Below are positions 1 through 8,004 of a stretch of DNA of 64,000 nt, piece by piece. The notes under the pieces are model-generated. The model made no database searches. It had not been told where the DNA came from and worked only from the letters and a program-made list of their open reading frames with translations. The stretch is from assembly GCA_023015935.1 (NCBI GenBank), contig JALKAY010000009.1, forward strand, positions 59,367-123,366, given 5' to 3'. Origin of the DNA: Flavobacteriaceae bacterium F08102 (GTDB taxonomy: Bacteria; Bacteroidota; Bacteroidia; Flavobacteriales; Flavobacteriaceae). Position 1 is the first letter of the stretch. Every line of letters starts with the position of its first letter. The translations under genes were made by a program, and so were the position numbers.

Positions 1-124
1 CTGGTGCCACTTTTTGCTCTTGCTGGTTATTCTGTTTTTTTCCCGTTGTTTTCGATTCATTCTTACAGGAGAGTAGCGCCAAAATCACCATGGCACTAAA
101 CACTAAAAGCCTTTGTATATTCAT
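1..124 (-). CDS. N-terminal end of a putative lipoprotein (runs off the window)
   Basis: Forty-one codons are visible from an ATG at 124 running off the left edge. The product starts with a short basic/hydrophobic signal sequence ending in LLSC followed by KNES, a good lipobox, so the mature protein should be lipidated at that cysteine. The following residues are polar and rich in Lys, Asn and Gln, as in a flexible linker. The downstream part, which would name the family, is outside the window. It lies downstream of infB in the same direction but beyond a terminator, so it is probably transcribed separately. Function unknown. Confidence 0.65.
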   Translation of the reverse strand, partial: MNIQRLLVFSAMVILALLSCKNESKTTGKKQNNQQEQKVAP

Positions 125-160
125 TATAACAATTTGTTCATTATACCCATTAAAATCAGC

Positions 161-188
161 AAAAAACCCAAACAAAAAGTCTGGGTTT
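161..188 (-). terminator. Terminator of the rimP-nusA-infB operon
   Basis: A 7-bp perfect inverted repeat (AAACCCA at 164-170, TGGGTTT at 182-188) lies 26 bases beyond the infB stop. On the minus strand the hairpin is followed by a run of U (six A on the plus strand, 161-166). Confidence 0.75.
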
Positions 189-213
189 ATAGATTATTAT
201 AGGGTGGTTAAAC

Positions 214-2988
214 TTATTTCAATTTTTTCTTAACGGCAACCTCTTGATAGGCTTCAATAACATCTAATTCTTTAATATCATTAAAGTTCTTAATTTGAAT
301 ACCACAATCATATCCTTTTGCAACTTCTTTAACATCATCTTTAAATCGCTTTAACGAAGCTAGTTCACCATTAAAAATCACCACGCCATCACGGATGATT
401 CTAATTTTGGAATTTCTATAAATTTTCCCATCAGTTACCATACAACCTGCAATGGTACCTACCTTAGAAATTTTATACGTTTCTCGTATCTCAGCATTAC
501 CGGTAATTTCTTCTTTCATCACTGGAGATAGCATACCTTCCATCGCATCCTTAACATCATTAATAACATCATAAATAATGGCGTAATTTCTGATATCAAT
601 TTCTTCCTTTTCAGCTAACTGTCTTGCATTTGCAGAAGGTCTAACGTTAAACCCTAAAACAATAGCATCAGATGCCGAAGCTAGAAGTACGTCAGACTCA
701 GTAATAGCACCGACTCCTTTATGAATAATATTCACTTGAATCTCTTCGGTTGATAATTTTTGTAGCGAATCTGTTAAGGCTTCTACAGAACCATCCACAT
801 CCCCTTTAAGAATGATATTGAGTTCTTTAAATTCACCTAACGCAATACGACGACCAATTTCGTCAAGCGTAATGTGTTTCTGAGTTCTGACCGATTGCTC
901 ACGTTGTAATTGATCGCGTTTTGCTGCAATTTGTTTTGCTTCGCGTTCGTCGTCAAAGACTCTAAACTTATCACCAGCTTGTGGAGCACCGTCTAACCCA
1001 AGAATCGAGACTGGAGTTGATGGGCCCGCTTCTTTGATTGGATTTCCACGTTCGTCATGCATCGCCTTAATCTTACCACTGTGTCTACCTGCAAGTAAAT
1101 AATCTCCAATATGTAAAGTACCAGCCTCGACAAGGATGGTAGATACATATCCTTTACCTTTATCCAAGAGCGCTTCTACCACGGTTCCAACGGCATTCTT
1201 TTTCGGATTCGCTTTTAATTCTAACAACTCTGCTTCTAACATTACCTTTTCAAGTAGTTCATCGACCCCAGTTCCAACTTTTGCAGAAATATCATGTGAT
1301 TGTACTTTCCCTCCCCAGTCTTCTACCAACAAGTTCATTTGTGCCAATTGTTCTTTTACCTTTTCAGGATTAGCATCTGGCTTATCTATTTTATTGATGG
1401 CAAAAACGAGCGGAACCCCAGCTGCTTGTGCATGACTAATGGCTTCTTTTGTTTGTGGCATGATAGAATCATCGGCTGCAATCACAATGATGACAATATC
1501 TGTTACTTGTGCTCCACGTGCACGCATAGCCGTAAAGGCTTCGTGACCAGGCGTATCTAAAAACGTTATTTTTTGTCCATCCTTTAAAGTAACACTATAG
1601 GCACCAATATGCTGTGTAATTCCACCAGACTCTCCTCCAATAACGTTAGCATTTCTTATGTAATCTAAAAGTGACGTTTTACCATGGTCAACGTGTCCCA
1701 TAACGGTCACAATAGGTGCTCTAGGCTCCAAATCTTCTGGATTATCCGCTACTTCTTCAACAGCTTCTTCCACTTCAGCCCCTACAAATTCAACCGTAAA
1801 TCCGAATTCTTCAGCAACAATGGTCAAGGTTTCAGCATCGAGACGTTGATTCATCGTAACCATCATACCCAACGACATACACGCCGAAATAATCTGAGTC
1901 ACAGACACATCCATCATTGTAGCTAATTCACTAGCAGTCACAAATTCGGTAGCCTTTAATACTTTGCTTTCTGCTTTTTGTTGTTCAAGGTCTTTTTCAC
2001 TTTGTTGGCGGTGTAAATCTCTTTTCTCTCTACGGTACTTTGCTCCTTTACCTTTTTTAGATTTCCCTTGTAACTTTTCAAGCGTCTCTCTTACTTGTTT
2101 TTGTACTTCTTCTTCAGAAGGTTCTGCTTTTACAACGTTTTTTCTTCCGCCCCGTTGGCCTGGACCACTTGACCTAAAATTTGAAGTTCCAGATCCAGCT
2201 CGTCCCGTATTTGGATTAACAGGTTTGTTAATTCGTTTACGTTTCTTTTTAGCATCATCTGAATTGGCTGTTCTTGCTACTGGCTTTTTCTTTGGCTTTT
2301 CAAATTGTTTAAGATCAATTTTTTCACCCACCTGTTTAGGTCCAGTAAGTTTTTGATATCTTGTTTTAATAACCCCAGGCGTTGATTCTAATTCAGATGT
2401 AGTTTTTTCTTCCTTCTTATCCTCTTCTTTAGCTTTCGGTTCTTCCTTTTCAACTTCTTTCTTTACAGGAGCTTCTTCCTTAGGCTGAGCTGCCTTCACA
2501 GGCACTTCTGGCTTTTCACTCTTCGCTTCAACAGGTTTCTCTGCCGGAGTTGTTTCTTTTGCCTTTGTAGGAGCCAGTTCCACTTTTGGTTTTTTCTCAA
2601 CTGGAGTTTCTGGCGCACTTTTTTTCGATGGTTTAGGGTCAATATCAATTTTCCCTACCGTTTTAATCTGTACTTTTTCAGATACTGGCTTATAGATTTC
2701 ACGCTTTGCTTCTTCCAAACGCTTTCTTTCTAATTCTTTTTCTTGTGCAATTCGTAAAGCCTCTTTTTCCTTTCTTTTTTCCTCTCCTACTTCCTTAGAG
2801 GCCACCTTTTTACTTTTATCCGTTTGAAATTCATCCAAAAGCACATTGTAAACTTCGTCAGAAATTTTAGCTGTAGGTCTCGCCTCAATCTCATATCCCT
2901 TACTAGACAGATGCTCTACCGCCCTGTCTAAAGAAATATTCAATTCTCTTAAAACCTTATTAAGTCTCAATGTTTTTGTCTCAGCCAT
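214..2988 (-). CDS. infB: Translation initiation factor IF-2
   Basis: GTPase that brings initiator tRNA to the 30S subunit and promotes subunit joining in the cytoplasm. The 924-residue protein has an N-terminal IF2_N helical domain (about 1-55), a long Lys/Glu/Pro-rich linker of low complexity, a second IF2_N domain (about 349-400) and the G domain: GHVDHGKT at 431-438, DTPGHE at 478-483 and NKID near 531. The remaining C-terminal part carries the EF-Tu-like and initiator-tRNA-binding domains. The length is normal for Bacteroidota, where the charged linker is long. It is the last gene of rimP-nusA-infB, 40 bases after nusA, and a terminator follows. Confidence 0.98.
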   Translation of the reverse strand: MAETKTLRLNKVLRELNISLDRAVEHLSSKGYEIEARPTAKISDEVYNVLLDEFQTDKSKKVASKEVGEEKRKEKEALRIAQEKELERKRLEEAKREIYKPVSEKVQIKTVGKIDIDPKPSKKSAPETPVEKKPKVELAPTKAKETTPAEKPVEAKSEKPEVPVKAAQPKEEAPVKKEVEKEEPKAKEEDKKEEKTTSELESTPGVIKTRYQKLTGPKQVGEKIDLKQFEKPKKKPVARTANSDDAKKKRKRINKPVNPNTGRAGSGTSNFRSSGPGQRGGRKNVVKAEPSEEEVQKQVRETLEKLQGKSKKGKGAKYRREKRDLHRQQSEKDLEQQKAESKVLKATEFVTASELATMMDVSVTQIISACMSLGMMVTMNQRLDAETLTIVAEEFGFTVEFVGAEVEEAVEEVADNPEDLEPRAPIVTVMGHVDHGKTSLLDYIRNANVIGGESGGITQHIGAYSVTLKDGQKITFLDTPGHEAFTAMRARGAQVTDIVIIVIAADDSIMPQTKEAISHAQAAGVPLVFAINKIDKPDANPEKVKEQLAQMNLLVEDWGGKVQSHDISAKVGTGVDELLEKVMLEAELLELKANPKKNAVGTVVEALLDKGKGYVSTILVEAGTLHIGDYLLAGRHSGKIKAMHDERGNPIKEAGPSTPVSILGLDGAPQAGDKFRVFDDEREAKQIAAKRDQLQREQSVRTQKHITLDEIGRRIALGEFKELNIILKGDVDGSVEALTDSLQKLSTEEIQVNIIHKGVGAITESDVLLASASDAIVLGFNVRPSANARQLAEKEEIDIRNYAIIYDVINDVKDAMEGMLSPVMKEEITGNAEIRETYKISKVGTIAGCMVTDGKIYRNSKIRIIRDGVVIFNGELASLKRFKDDVKEVAKGYDCGIQIKNFNDIKELDVIEAYQEVAVKKKLK

Positions 2989-3028
2989 ATAATATTAATC
3001 TATTTACTCTTATTTTAAACCTACGATA

Positions 3029-4276
3029 CTATTCTTCAAATTCTGCTCTTAAAATTCGTTGAACTTCAGCTACTGTTTCTTCTTCTAAATCAGTTCTTTT
3101 TACCAAATCAGCGATTTCTAAATCAAGAATACTTTTTGCCGTATCTAACCCGATATTTTTAAACTCATCTATCACCCATTGTTCAATTTCATCAGAAAAT
3201 TCGGTCAATTCAACATCCTCATCTCCAACGCCTTCACGTTGAACATCCAATTCATACCCAGTCAATTGACTTGCTAATCTAATATTAACGCCTCCCTTAC
3301 CAATTGCTTTAGAAACCTCTTCAGGTCTTAGAAAAACATCAACTCTAGGTTTTTCTCCTTCTGCAGCCTCATGAATTTCCATAGAAACCACTTTAGCAGG
3401 ACTTAAGGCTCTTGCAATAAATATTTTGTCGTTTTTCGTAAAATTAATTACGTCAATATTTTCATTCCCTAACTCACGTACAATTCCGTGAATTCTAGAC
3501 CCCTTCATTCCGACACAAGCGCCAACAGGGTCAATTCTATCATCATAGGAATCTACCGCTACTTTTGCTTTTTCTCCAGGGATTCGTGCAACGCGTTCAA
3601 TCGTTATTAATCCATCAAAAACTTCTGGAATTTCTTGTTCAAACAATTTAACCAAAAATTCAGGAGCTGTTCTAGACATAATAATTGCTGGCTTATTACC
3701 TCTTAACTCTACCAATTTAATGATTCCTCGAACAGATTCTCCTTTTCTAAAATAATCCGATCTAATTTGCTCACTTTTCGGTAGAATAATTTCATTGCCA
3801 TCATCATCCAATAATATTACCGCATTATGTCTAATATGGTGTACTTCTGCACTGTAAATTTCACCTTCAAGCTCTTTAAACTGCTTAAATATGTTCGTAT
3901 TGTCGTGTTCGTGAATTTTAGAAATTAAATTTTGTCGTAAGGCTAAGATAGCTCTTCTTCCTAAATCTTCTAATTTCACCTCTTCTGATACATCTTCACC
4001 TACTTCAAAATCTGGTTCAATTTTAATTGCTTCAGACAATGAAATTTCTTCATTAGGATCTTCTACTTCCCCATCATTCACAACTACCCGATTTCTCCAG
4101 ATTTCTAAATCTCCTTTATCAGGATTGATAATAATATCAAAATTATCATCCGACCCATATTTTCTTTTTAATGCCGATCTAAACACTTCCTCTAGGATCG
4201 CCATAAGGGTAACCCTATCAATACTTTTGTCGTCTTTAAACTCTGAAAAAGAGTCAATTAAAGCAATGTTTTCCAT
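3029..4276 (-). CDS. nusA: Transcription termination/antitermination factor NusA
   Basis: RNA-polymerase-binding factor that modulates pausing, termination and antitermination. The 415-residue protein shows the NusA N-terminal domain (about 1-130), an S1 domain, and two KH domains; GKGGVNIRLASQL is the GxxG-type RNA-binding loop of the second. The C-terminal tail is acidic with one helix-hairpin-helix-like segment; the two repeated acidic domains of the E. coli protein are not present, as is usual outside Proteobacteria. It lies between rimP (10 bases upstream) and infB (40 bases downstream) in the conserved order. Confidence 0.97.
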   Translation of the reverse strand: MENIALIDSFSEFKDDKSIDRVTLMAILEEVFRSALKRKYGSDDNFDIIINPDKGDLEIWRNRVVVNDGEVEDPNEEISLSEAIKIEPDFEVGEDVSEEVKLEDLGRRAILALRQNLISKIHEHDNTNIFKQFKELEGEIYSAEVHHIRHNAVILLDDDGNEIILPKSEQIRSDYFRKGESVRGIIKLVELRGNKPAIIMSRTAPEFLVKLFEQEIPEVFDGLITIERVARIPGEKAKVAVDSYDDRIDPVGACVGMKGSRIHGIVRELGNENIDVINFTKNDKIFIARALSPAKVVSMEIHEAAEGEKPRVDVFLRPEEVSKAIGKGGVNIRLASQLTGYELDVQREGVGDEDVELTEFSDEIEQWVIDEFKNIGLDTAKSILDLEIADLVKRTDLEEETVAEVQRILRAEFEE

Positions 4277-4286
4277 GCTTGCGTAC

Positions 4287-4745
4287 TTAAAATTTTAATT
4301 TCACTTTTGCTTGTTTAATTTGCTCGTAAGGAATGTCTACAGTTTTTATTACTGTAACTTTTCCTTTACCTACCGGTTTTGGCTCTCTTGCTTTCCAAGT
4401 CAACGTAATATGGTCTGCTAAAACCTCCGTAAGTTCTCCTTCAAATTTATTTTCTTCAGTTCGTACATTTAGTGTTTTTCCTAAATTCTTCTTGTACTGC
4501 CTGTTGTTCACTATAGGCTCGGTGGCCCCAGGAGAGGTGACTACTAACGAAAAATCTGTGGATTCTCGATCGAGATTATGCTCAATATGCCTACTGATTC
4601 GCATACATTCTTTCAAGTTAACCCCTTCATCTCCATCTACAATTACGGTTATCTCGTACCCTGTAGTAATTTTTAATTCAATTAAGAATAAACTTGGATT
4701 TTCCTCAATGGCTTCCTTCACCAGTTGCTCAATTGTCTCCCTCAC
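4287..4745 (-). CDS. rimP: Ribosome maturation factor RimP
   Basis: Assists late 30S subunit maturation. The 152-residue protein has the RimP N-terminal alpha/beta domain with SRHIEHNLDRE and the typical LVVTSPGATEP stretch, followed by the small SH3-like C-terminal domain. The family motif usually reads SPGxxRPL; here it is SPGATEPI, the form I would expect in Bacteroidota. It is the first gene of the operon with nusA and infB; a strong promoter lies 66 bases upstream of its start. Confidence 0.95.
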   Translation of the reverse strand: MRETIEQLVKEAIEENPSLFLIELKITTGYEITVIVDGDEGVNLKECMRISRHIEHNLDRESTDFSLVVTSPGATEPIVNNRQYKKNLGKTLNVRTEENKFEGELTEVLADHITLTWKAREPKPVGKGKVTVIKTVDIPYEQIKQAKVKLKF

Positions 4746-4810
4746 TTTTGTTTGTATAAAAAGAGGGGACTTTCCGTCCCCTCCATTCTTTGTTACATTA
4801 TTTTCGAATG

Positions 4811-4841
4811 CAAATATATAAACTATATTTCAGAATGACAA
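4811..4841 (-). promoter_or_regulatory. Promoter of rimP-nusA-infB
   Basis: Read on the minus strand: TTG (4839-4841), a 20-nt spacer and TATATTTG (4811-4818). This is a full match to the Bacteroidota housekeeping promoter (TTG, 17-23 nt, TAnnTTTG). The predicted start site leaves a leader of about 60 nt before rimP. Confidence 0.82.
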
Positions 4842-4906
4842 GATTCGCGCTATTTTATCGTTATTATAGTGTATAATTATATAGATCAAACAAAAAAAAT
4901 CAAACA

Positions 4907-5737
4907 ATGAAAACAATTCTCGTTCCCATCGATTTTTCAGAGGAAGCTAAAAACGCATGTAAAGCAGCAGCATCTATTGCCAAAACAACAGGCAGTGAAA
5001 TCATCCTTTTGCACATGCTAGACATTCCATCTGATACGATTGACCCCGTTGATTCGAGTGCCATGAAAGGCGGTGCTCAGACAATATTTTTTATGAAAAG
5101 TATTCATAAACGATTTGAAGAATACAAAAAATTCGACTTCTTTAAAGGACTTAAAATTACCGACAAAGTCATCTTTCACAAAGCGTTTCAAGGCGTGATC
5201 GAGGAAAGTAAAAAACACTTGGTAGATTTAATTGTAATGGGGTCTCAGGGTGCAACAGGACTTAAAGAAATGCTGGTAGGTTCTAATACAGAAAAGGTAG
5301 TTCGAAAATCTGATATACCTGTTTTAGTCATCAAACAACCCGTAAATGATTTTGCCATAAACGACATCATCTTTGCCTCTGATTTTAATGCTGAAAGTCA
5401 AAACTCATTCCAACGCGTAATCAATTTTGCGAATTTGTTCAATGCGACCATTCATTTACTTTTTGTCAATACCGCACACCGATTTGAAACTTCAAAAAAC
5501 ATTCGAAAAAAACTCGATAAATTTACACGAGAATTTGAACTAAAAAGCCATACGGTAAACATCTATAACGATATTACCATTGAAGAAGGAATCCTAAACT
5601 TTGGTAAAGAAATAGACGCCGATGTTATCGCCATCAATACGCATGGCCGAAGTGGTCTTTCTCAGCTCTTTAGCGAAAGTATTAGTACTGAATTAGCAAA
5701 TCACGCATTGAGACCAGTGATTACTTTTAAGATCTAA
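4907..5737 (+). CDS. Tandem-domain universal stress protein
   Basis: Cytoplasmic UspA-superfamily protein of 276 residues with two Usp domains. The first (about 1-145) starts KTILVPIDFSEEA and contains the nucleotide-binding pattern GSQGATGLKEMLVGSNTEKV (G-2x-G-9x-G-S/T), so it should bind ATP. The second (about 150-276) ends INTHGRSGLSQLFSES, a partial version of the same loop, and is more diverged. Usp proteins respond to stress or energy state, but the specific role cannot be read from sequence. It is divergent from rimP and monocistronic: a strong terminator follows at 5781. Confidence 0.93.
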   Translation: MKTILVPIDFSEEAKNACKAAASIAKTTGSEIILLHMLDIPSDTIDPVDSSAMKGGAQTIFFMKSIHKRFEEYKKFDFFKGLKITDKVIFHKAFQGVIEESKKHLVDLIVMGSQGATGLKEMLVGSNTEKVVRKSDIPVLVIKQPVNDFAINDIIFASDFNAESQNSFQRVINFANLFNATIHLLFVNTAHRFETSKNIRKKLDKFTREFELKSHTVNIYNDITIEEGILNFGKEIDADVIAINTHGRSGLSQLFSESISTELANHALRPVITFKI

Positions 5738-5744
5738 GATTATT

Positions 5745-5766
5745 GATTAGCGCTAAGCGATTAGCG
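5745..5766. repeat. Short direct repeat GATTAGCG x2 around a palindrome
   Basis: GATTAGCG occurs at 5745-5752 and 5759-5766; the first overlaps the palindrome TTAGCGCTAA (5747-5756). It sits between the usp stop codon and its terminator. Function unknown; it may be chance in AT-rich spacer DNA. Confidence 0.4.
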
Positions 5767-5780
5767 ATTGTTCAAAAAAC

Positions 5781-5818
5781 AAAAAAAGTTTAGTCGCATC
5801 CGTGACTAAACTTTTTTT
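5781..5818. terminator. Strong bidirectional terminator after the usp gene
   Basis: A perfect 15-bp inverted repeat (5781-5795 and 5804-5818) with an 8-nt loop. Its outer part is A7 on one side and T7 on the other, so it works as a hairpin plus U tract on both strands. Confidence 0.9.
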
Positions 5819-6107
5819 GTTTATTGCAAACCGTACAAGACCTTAAACAATTTTTCTGTGAAGTAATTTAATAATCCGTGAATCATACACTGCGTTATCC
5901 GATGAATGTATCATCTGAATTATGATCACTCCTTCAGCAATAAGTGGTTCAAAGAACCCTACGATCAGTTTGCTTTGCACCGAATTCAAATTTCAAATAG
6001 GTTCATAGTACAATCTCTATTTGGAATCCATAAGCACTTCTGAAACTATCCATCACCAACACGGTTTCACCCAACAACAAAAACAATGAGATACGATTAA
6101 TACAAAA
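5819..6107. other. Non-coding spacer, possibly decayed sequence
   Basis: About 290 bases without a convincing gene. On the minus strand a 45-codon frame (5843-5980, GTG start) and a short frame upstream of it are open, but neither has a recognisable motif. The stretch looks like eroded sequence or plain spacer. The regulatory sites of the next gene begin at 6108. Confidence 0.5.
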
Positions 6108-6125
6108 ACATTCTAGTTGGTATTT
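6108..6125 (+). promoter_or_regulatory. Probable TetR operator O1 in the regulator's own promoter
   Basis: ACATTCTAGTTGGTATTT matches the reverse complement of the site at 6761-6778 in 15 of 18 positions, and both are flanked by A/T runs. It lies just upstream of the TACATTTG element and 18-35 bases before the regulator's ATG, where a bound repressor would block RNA polymerase. The assignment to the adjacent TetR protein is inference. Confidence 0.6.
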
Positions 6126-6130
6126 TTTTG

Positions 6131-6138
6131 TACATTTG
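6131..6138 (+). promoter_or_regulatory. -7 element of the tetR promoter, abutting the start codon
   Basis: TACATTTG fits TAnnTTTG. It ends only 4 bases before the ATG at 6143, so the transcript would have almost no leader. It also argues against the in-frame TTG at 6128 being the start codon. No well-spaced TTG was found upstream. Confidence 0.6.
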
Positions 6139-6142
6139 CCCC

Positions 6143-6745
6143 ATGCAACAAGAATTAAAATCTGAGCTCACCAAAAAAGTCATTATTGACAAGGCATTTG
6201 CCTTGTTTTATGAAAACGGATTTAAAAGCACGAGTATCAACAGCATCATGAAAGAGGCGACGCTTTCCAAAGGAGCTTTTTATCACCACTACCAAAACAA
6301 AAAAGAAATTGCATTGGAAGTGATTGAACAAAAACTCAAAGAACGCGTATACGACAGTATGATCCTCCCTCTGTATCAACCCGGAAATCCACTAGAAATA
6401 CTAGAAAATATTTTTATCAATCGCATAAAATCATTTCCTCTTTACATGAAACAGCACGGGTGCCCATTAAACAATCTCATCAATGAAATCGGAGATACTG
6501 AAATTGCCTATCAAAAAGCCTTAAAAAGCATTATTGAAAAATGGAAAATGGGCCTCGTCAATCTAATTGAACGCGGAAAAAAAGACCATTGTATTAAAAA
6601 AGAAGTTTCTAGTCACGCAGTGGCAATTTATTTAATCAGCGCTTTTGAAGGTGTTCGCGGAATTCGAAAACTTTATGAAGACGATACCGTTTTTGATGCA
6701 TACATCACAGCTTTATCACATTACCTTGAACAATTAAAAGCATAA
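6143..6745 (+). CDS. TetR/AcrR-family transcriptional regulator
   Basis: DNA-binding repressor of 200 residues. The N-terminal helix-turn-helix is clear: FYENGFKSTSINSIMKEA, then LSKGAFYHHYQNKKEIAL (TetR_N signature). The helical C-terminal half would bind the ligand and form the dimer, and resembles the subgroup often found beside small oxidoreductases. I placed the start at the ATG at 6143 because the upstream TTG overlaps the promoter element. Related 18-bp sites lie in its own promoter (6108-6125) and before the next gene (6761-6778), so it probably represses itself and the HAD/DoxX/SDR genes downstream. The ligand is unknown. Confidence 0.92.
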   Translation: MQQELKSELTKKVIIDKAFALFYENGFKSTSINSIMKEATLSKGAFYHHYQNKKEIALEVIEQKLKERVYDSMILPLYQPGNPLEILENIFINRIKSFPLYMKQHGCPLNNLINEIGDTEIAYQKALKSIIEKWKMGLVNLIERGKKDHCIKKEVSSHAVAIYLISAFEGVRGIRKLYEDDTVFDAYITALSHYLEQLKA

Positions 6746-6760
6746 TTTTTTTAATCTAAA

Positions 6761-6778
6761 ACATACCAAATGGAATGT
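6761..6778 (+). promoter_or_regulatory. Probable TetR operator O2 ahead of the HAD-DoxX-SDR genes
   Basis: ACATACCA-AA-TGGAATGT is a near-perfect palindrome (7 of 8 positions per arm), extended by AAA on the left and TTT on the right. It sits in the 53-bp gap between the tetR stop and the HAD start. The site in the tetR promoter (6108-6125) matches its reverse complement at 15 of 18 positions. Confidence 0.65.
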
Positions 6779-6798
6779 TTTTTTAACCGAACTATACT

Positions 6799-7602
6799 AT
6801 GAAAAACAATAGACGAGATTTTATTAAAAAAACAGGAGTCCTAAGTTTAGCGAGTACCGTCATACCAACCCTAGGGTTCGCAGCAAGCCACACACAAAGC
6901 AATCGTAAAAGCGCTAAATCGATCGCGCCAAAAATCCTATTTTTTGACGTAAATGAAACCTTGCTCGACTTAACTCTTATGAAAAAAAGTGTCGGCAAGG
7001 CGCTGAATAATCGTGAAGACCTATTGCCTCTGTGGTTTACCACGATGTTGCAATACTCCTTAGTCAACACTGTTAGTAATCAATACCAAGATTTCGGACT
7101 CATTGGGGCAGCGGCATTGCGTATGGTTGCCTCCAACAACGGCATAACCCTCAGTGAAACTGAAGCGAAAGAAGCCATTGTTGGCCCGATCTTGTCACTA
7201 CCAGCACATCCCGAAGTAAAAGAAGCTCTTAGCCAATTAAAAAAAGCAGGGTATACTTTAGTTTCCTTTACCAACTCATCTAATAAGGGCGTTGAAACAC
7301 AGTTTAATAACGCAAGACTTACTGAATATTTTGACACCCGTTTGAGCGTTGAAGATATTGGAAAATTCAAACCTCACGTTGATACCTATGCTTGGGCAGC
7401 TCGAAAAATGGGAGTACAAGCTAATGAATGCCTCTTAGTTGCAGCGCACGGCTGGGACATTGCAGGGGCTCTATGGGGCAATTGGAGAGCCGCATTTATC
7501 AGTAGACCTGGAGCTCAACTTTATCCATTCGCTCCCGAACCCGAAATTATAGGATCTACCTTAACACCCATCACACACGAATTAATTCGTTTAAAACAAT
7601 AA
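6799..7602 (+). CDS. Tat-exported HAD-superfamily protein, haloacid dehalogenase type II-like
   Basis: Hydrolase of the haloacid dehalogenase superfamily, 267 residues. The N terminus (NNRRDFIKKTG then a hydrophobic stretch to about residue 30) is a twin-arginine signal, so the folded enzyme is predicted to be exported to the periplasm. Motif I is FFDVNETLLDL with Asp50 as the likely nucleophile; motif II is VSFTNSS; a Lys in KFKPH and the AAHGWDIAGA block match the (S)-2-haloacid dehalogenase subgroup, which hydrolyses short 2-halo acids to 2-hydroxy acids. The substrate here is unproven. It is followed 4 bases later by the DoxX-like gene and then by an SDR gene, an apparent operon under the TetR protein. 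Confidence 0.88.
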   Translation: MKNNRRDFIKKTGVLSLASTVIPTLGFAASHTQSNRKSAKSIAPKILFFDVNETLLDLTLMKKSVGKALNNREDLLPLWFTTMLQYSLVNTVSNQYQDFGLIGAAALRMVASNNGITLSETEAKEAIVGPILSLPAHPEVKEALSQLKKAGYTLVSFTNSSNKGVETQFNNARLTEYFDTRLSVEDIGKFKPHVDTYAWAARKMGVQANECLLVAAHGWDIAGALWGNWRAAFISRPGAQLYPFAPEPEIIGSTLTPITHELIRLKQ

Positions 7603-7606
7603 TGTG

Positions 7607-8004
7607 ATGAAAAAATTAATTCATCCATTCATCAATTGTATTACCATAGACATTTTGGCTTTCTTTGCCATCCCTAAATTTCTAAGGAAAGATCAACATA
7701 CCACTGCAGTAGAACGATTTGACTATGCAATCGACCTCAATGCTGATTTCTTTCGAATATGTACAGAAATTTCCAAACTCAAAGTAACTATCACAGCACT
7801 CGTATTTACATTTAATCAACACAAACATTTGGCAAAATAACCTATGTGTTTTTATTTATTACAATGGTCACCGTCGTTAATTTAGCGTTTTTTGTTTTAC
7901 CTGAATCTAAACTAACGCTTGTCATTATCGCGATCGTATTGACCTTATTATCCATGTACCAATTAAAATTTATACCACCTTCTACTAAAAAACAACATTC
8001 ATGA
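7607..8004 (+). pseudogene. DoxX-like small membrane protein, interrupted by a one-base frameshift
   Basis: The frame from the ATG at 7607 runs to a TAA at 7838-7840. A second frame continues without a break from just before that point to a TGA at 8002-8004. Adding one A to the A-run at 7834-7837 joins them into about 132 residues, reading ...HLAKITYVFLFITMV... across the join. The joined protein starts with a hydrophobic helix (ITIDILAFFAIPKFL), has a middle hydrophobic segment and two C-terminal helices, the length and layout of DoxX-like membrane proteins. Its stop overlaps the SDR start (ATGA). It may be a true pseudogene, a homopolymer sequencing error, or a slippage site. Confidence 0.72.

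Noticed and set aside
1136..2356. Long plus-strand frames within infB
   Set aside because: They are mirror frames of the charged, repetitive infB coding sequence, with low-complexity products and no start signals.
5745..5766. GATTAGCG repeats as an integration or origin signal
   Set aside because: Only two short copies, not associated with dnaA, tRNA or mobile genes.
5843..5980. A 45-codon open frame on the minus strand after the usp terminator
   Set aside because: It has only a GTG start, no promoter or motif, and lies in sequence that looks eroded. I mention it in the spacer entry but do not call a gene.
6128..6142. TTG start for the first TetR gene
   Set aside because: The codon touches the TACATTTG promoter element; the ATG at 6143 fits the family length and the promoter position.
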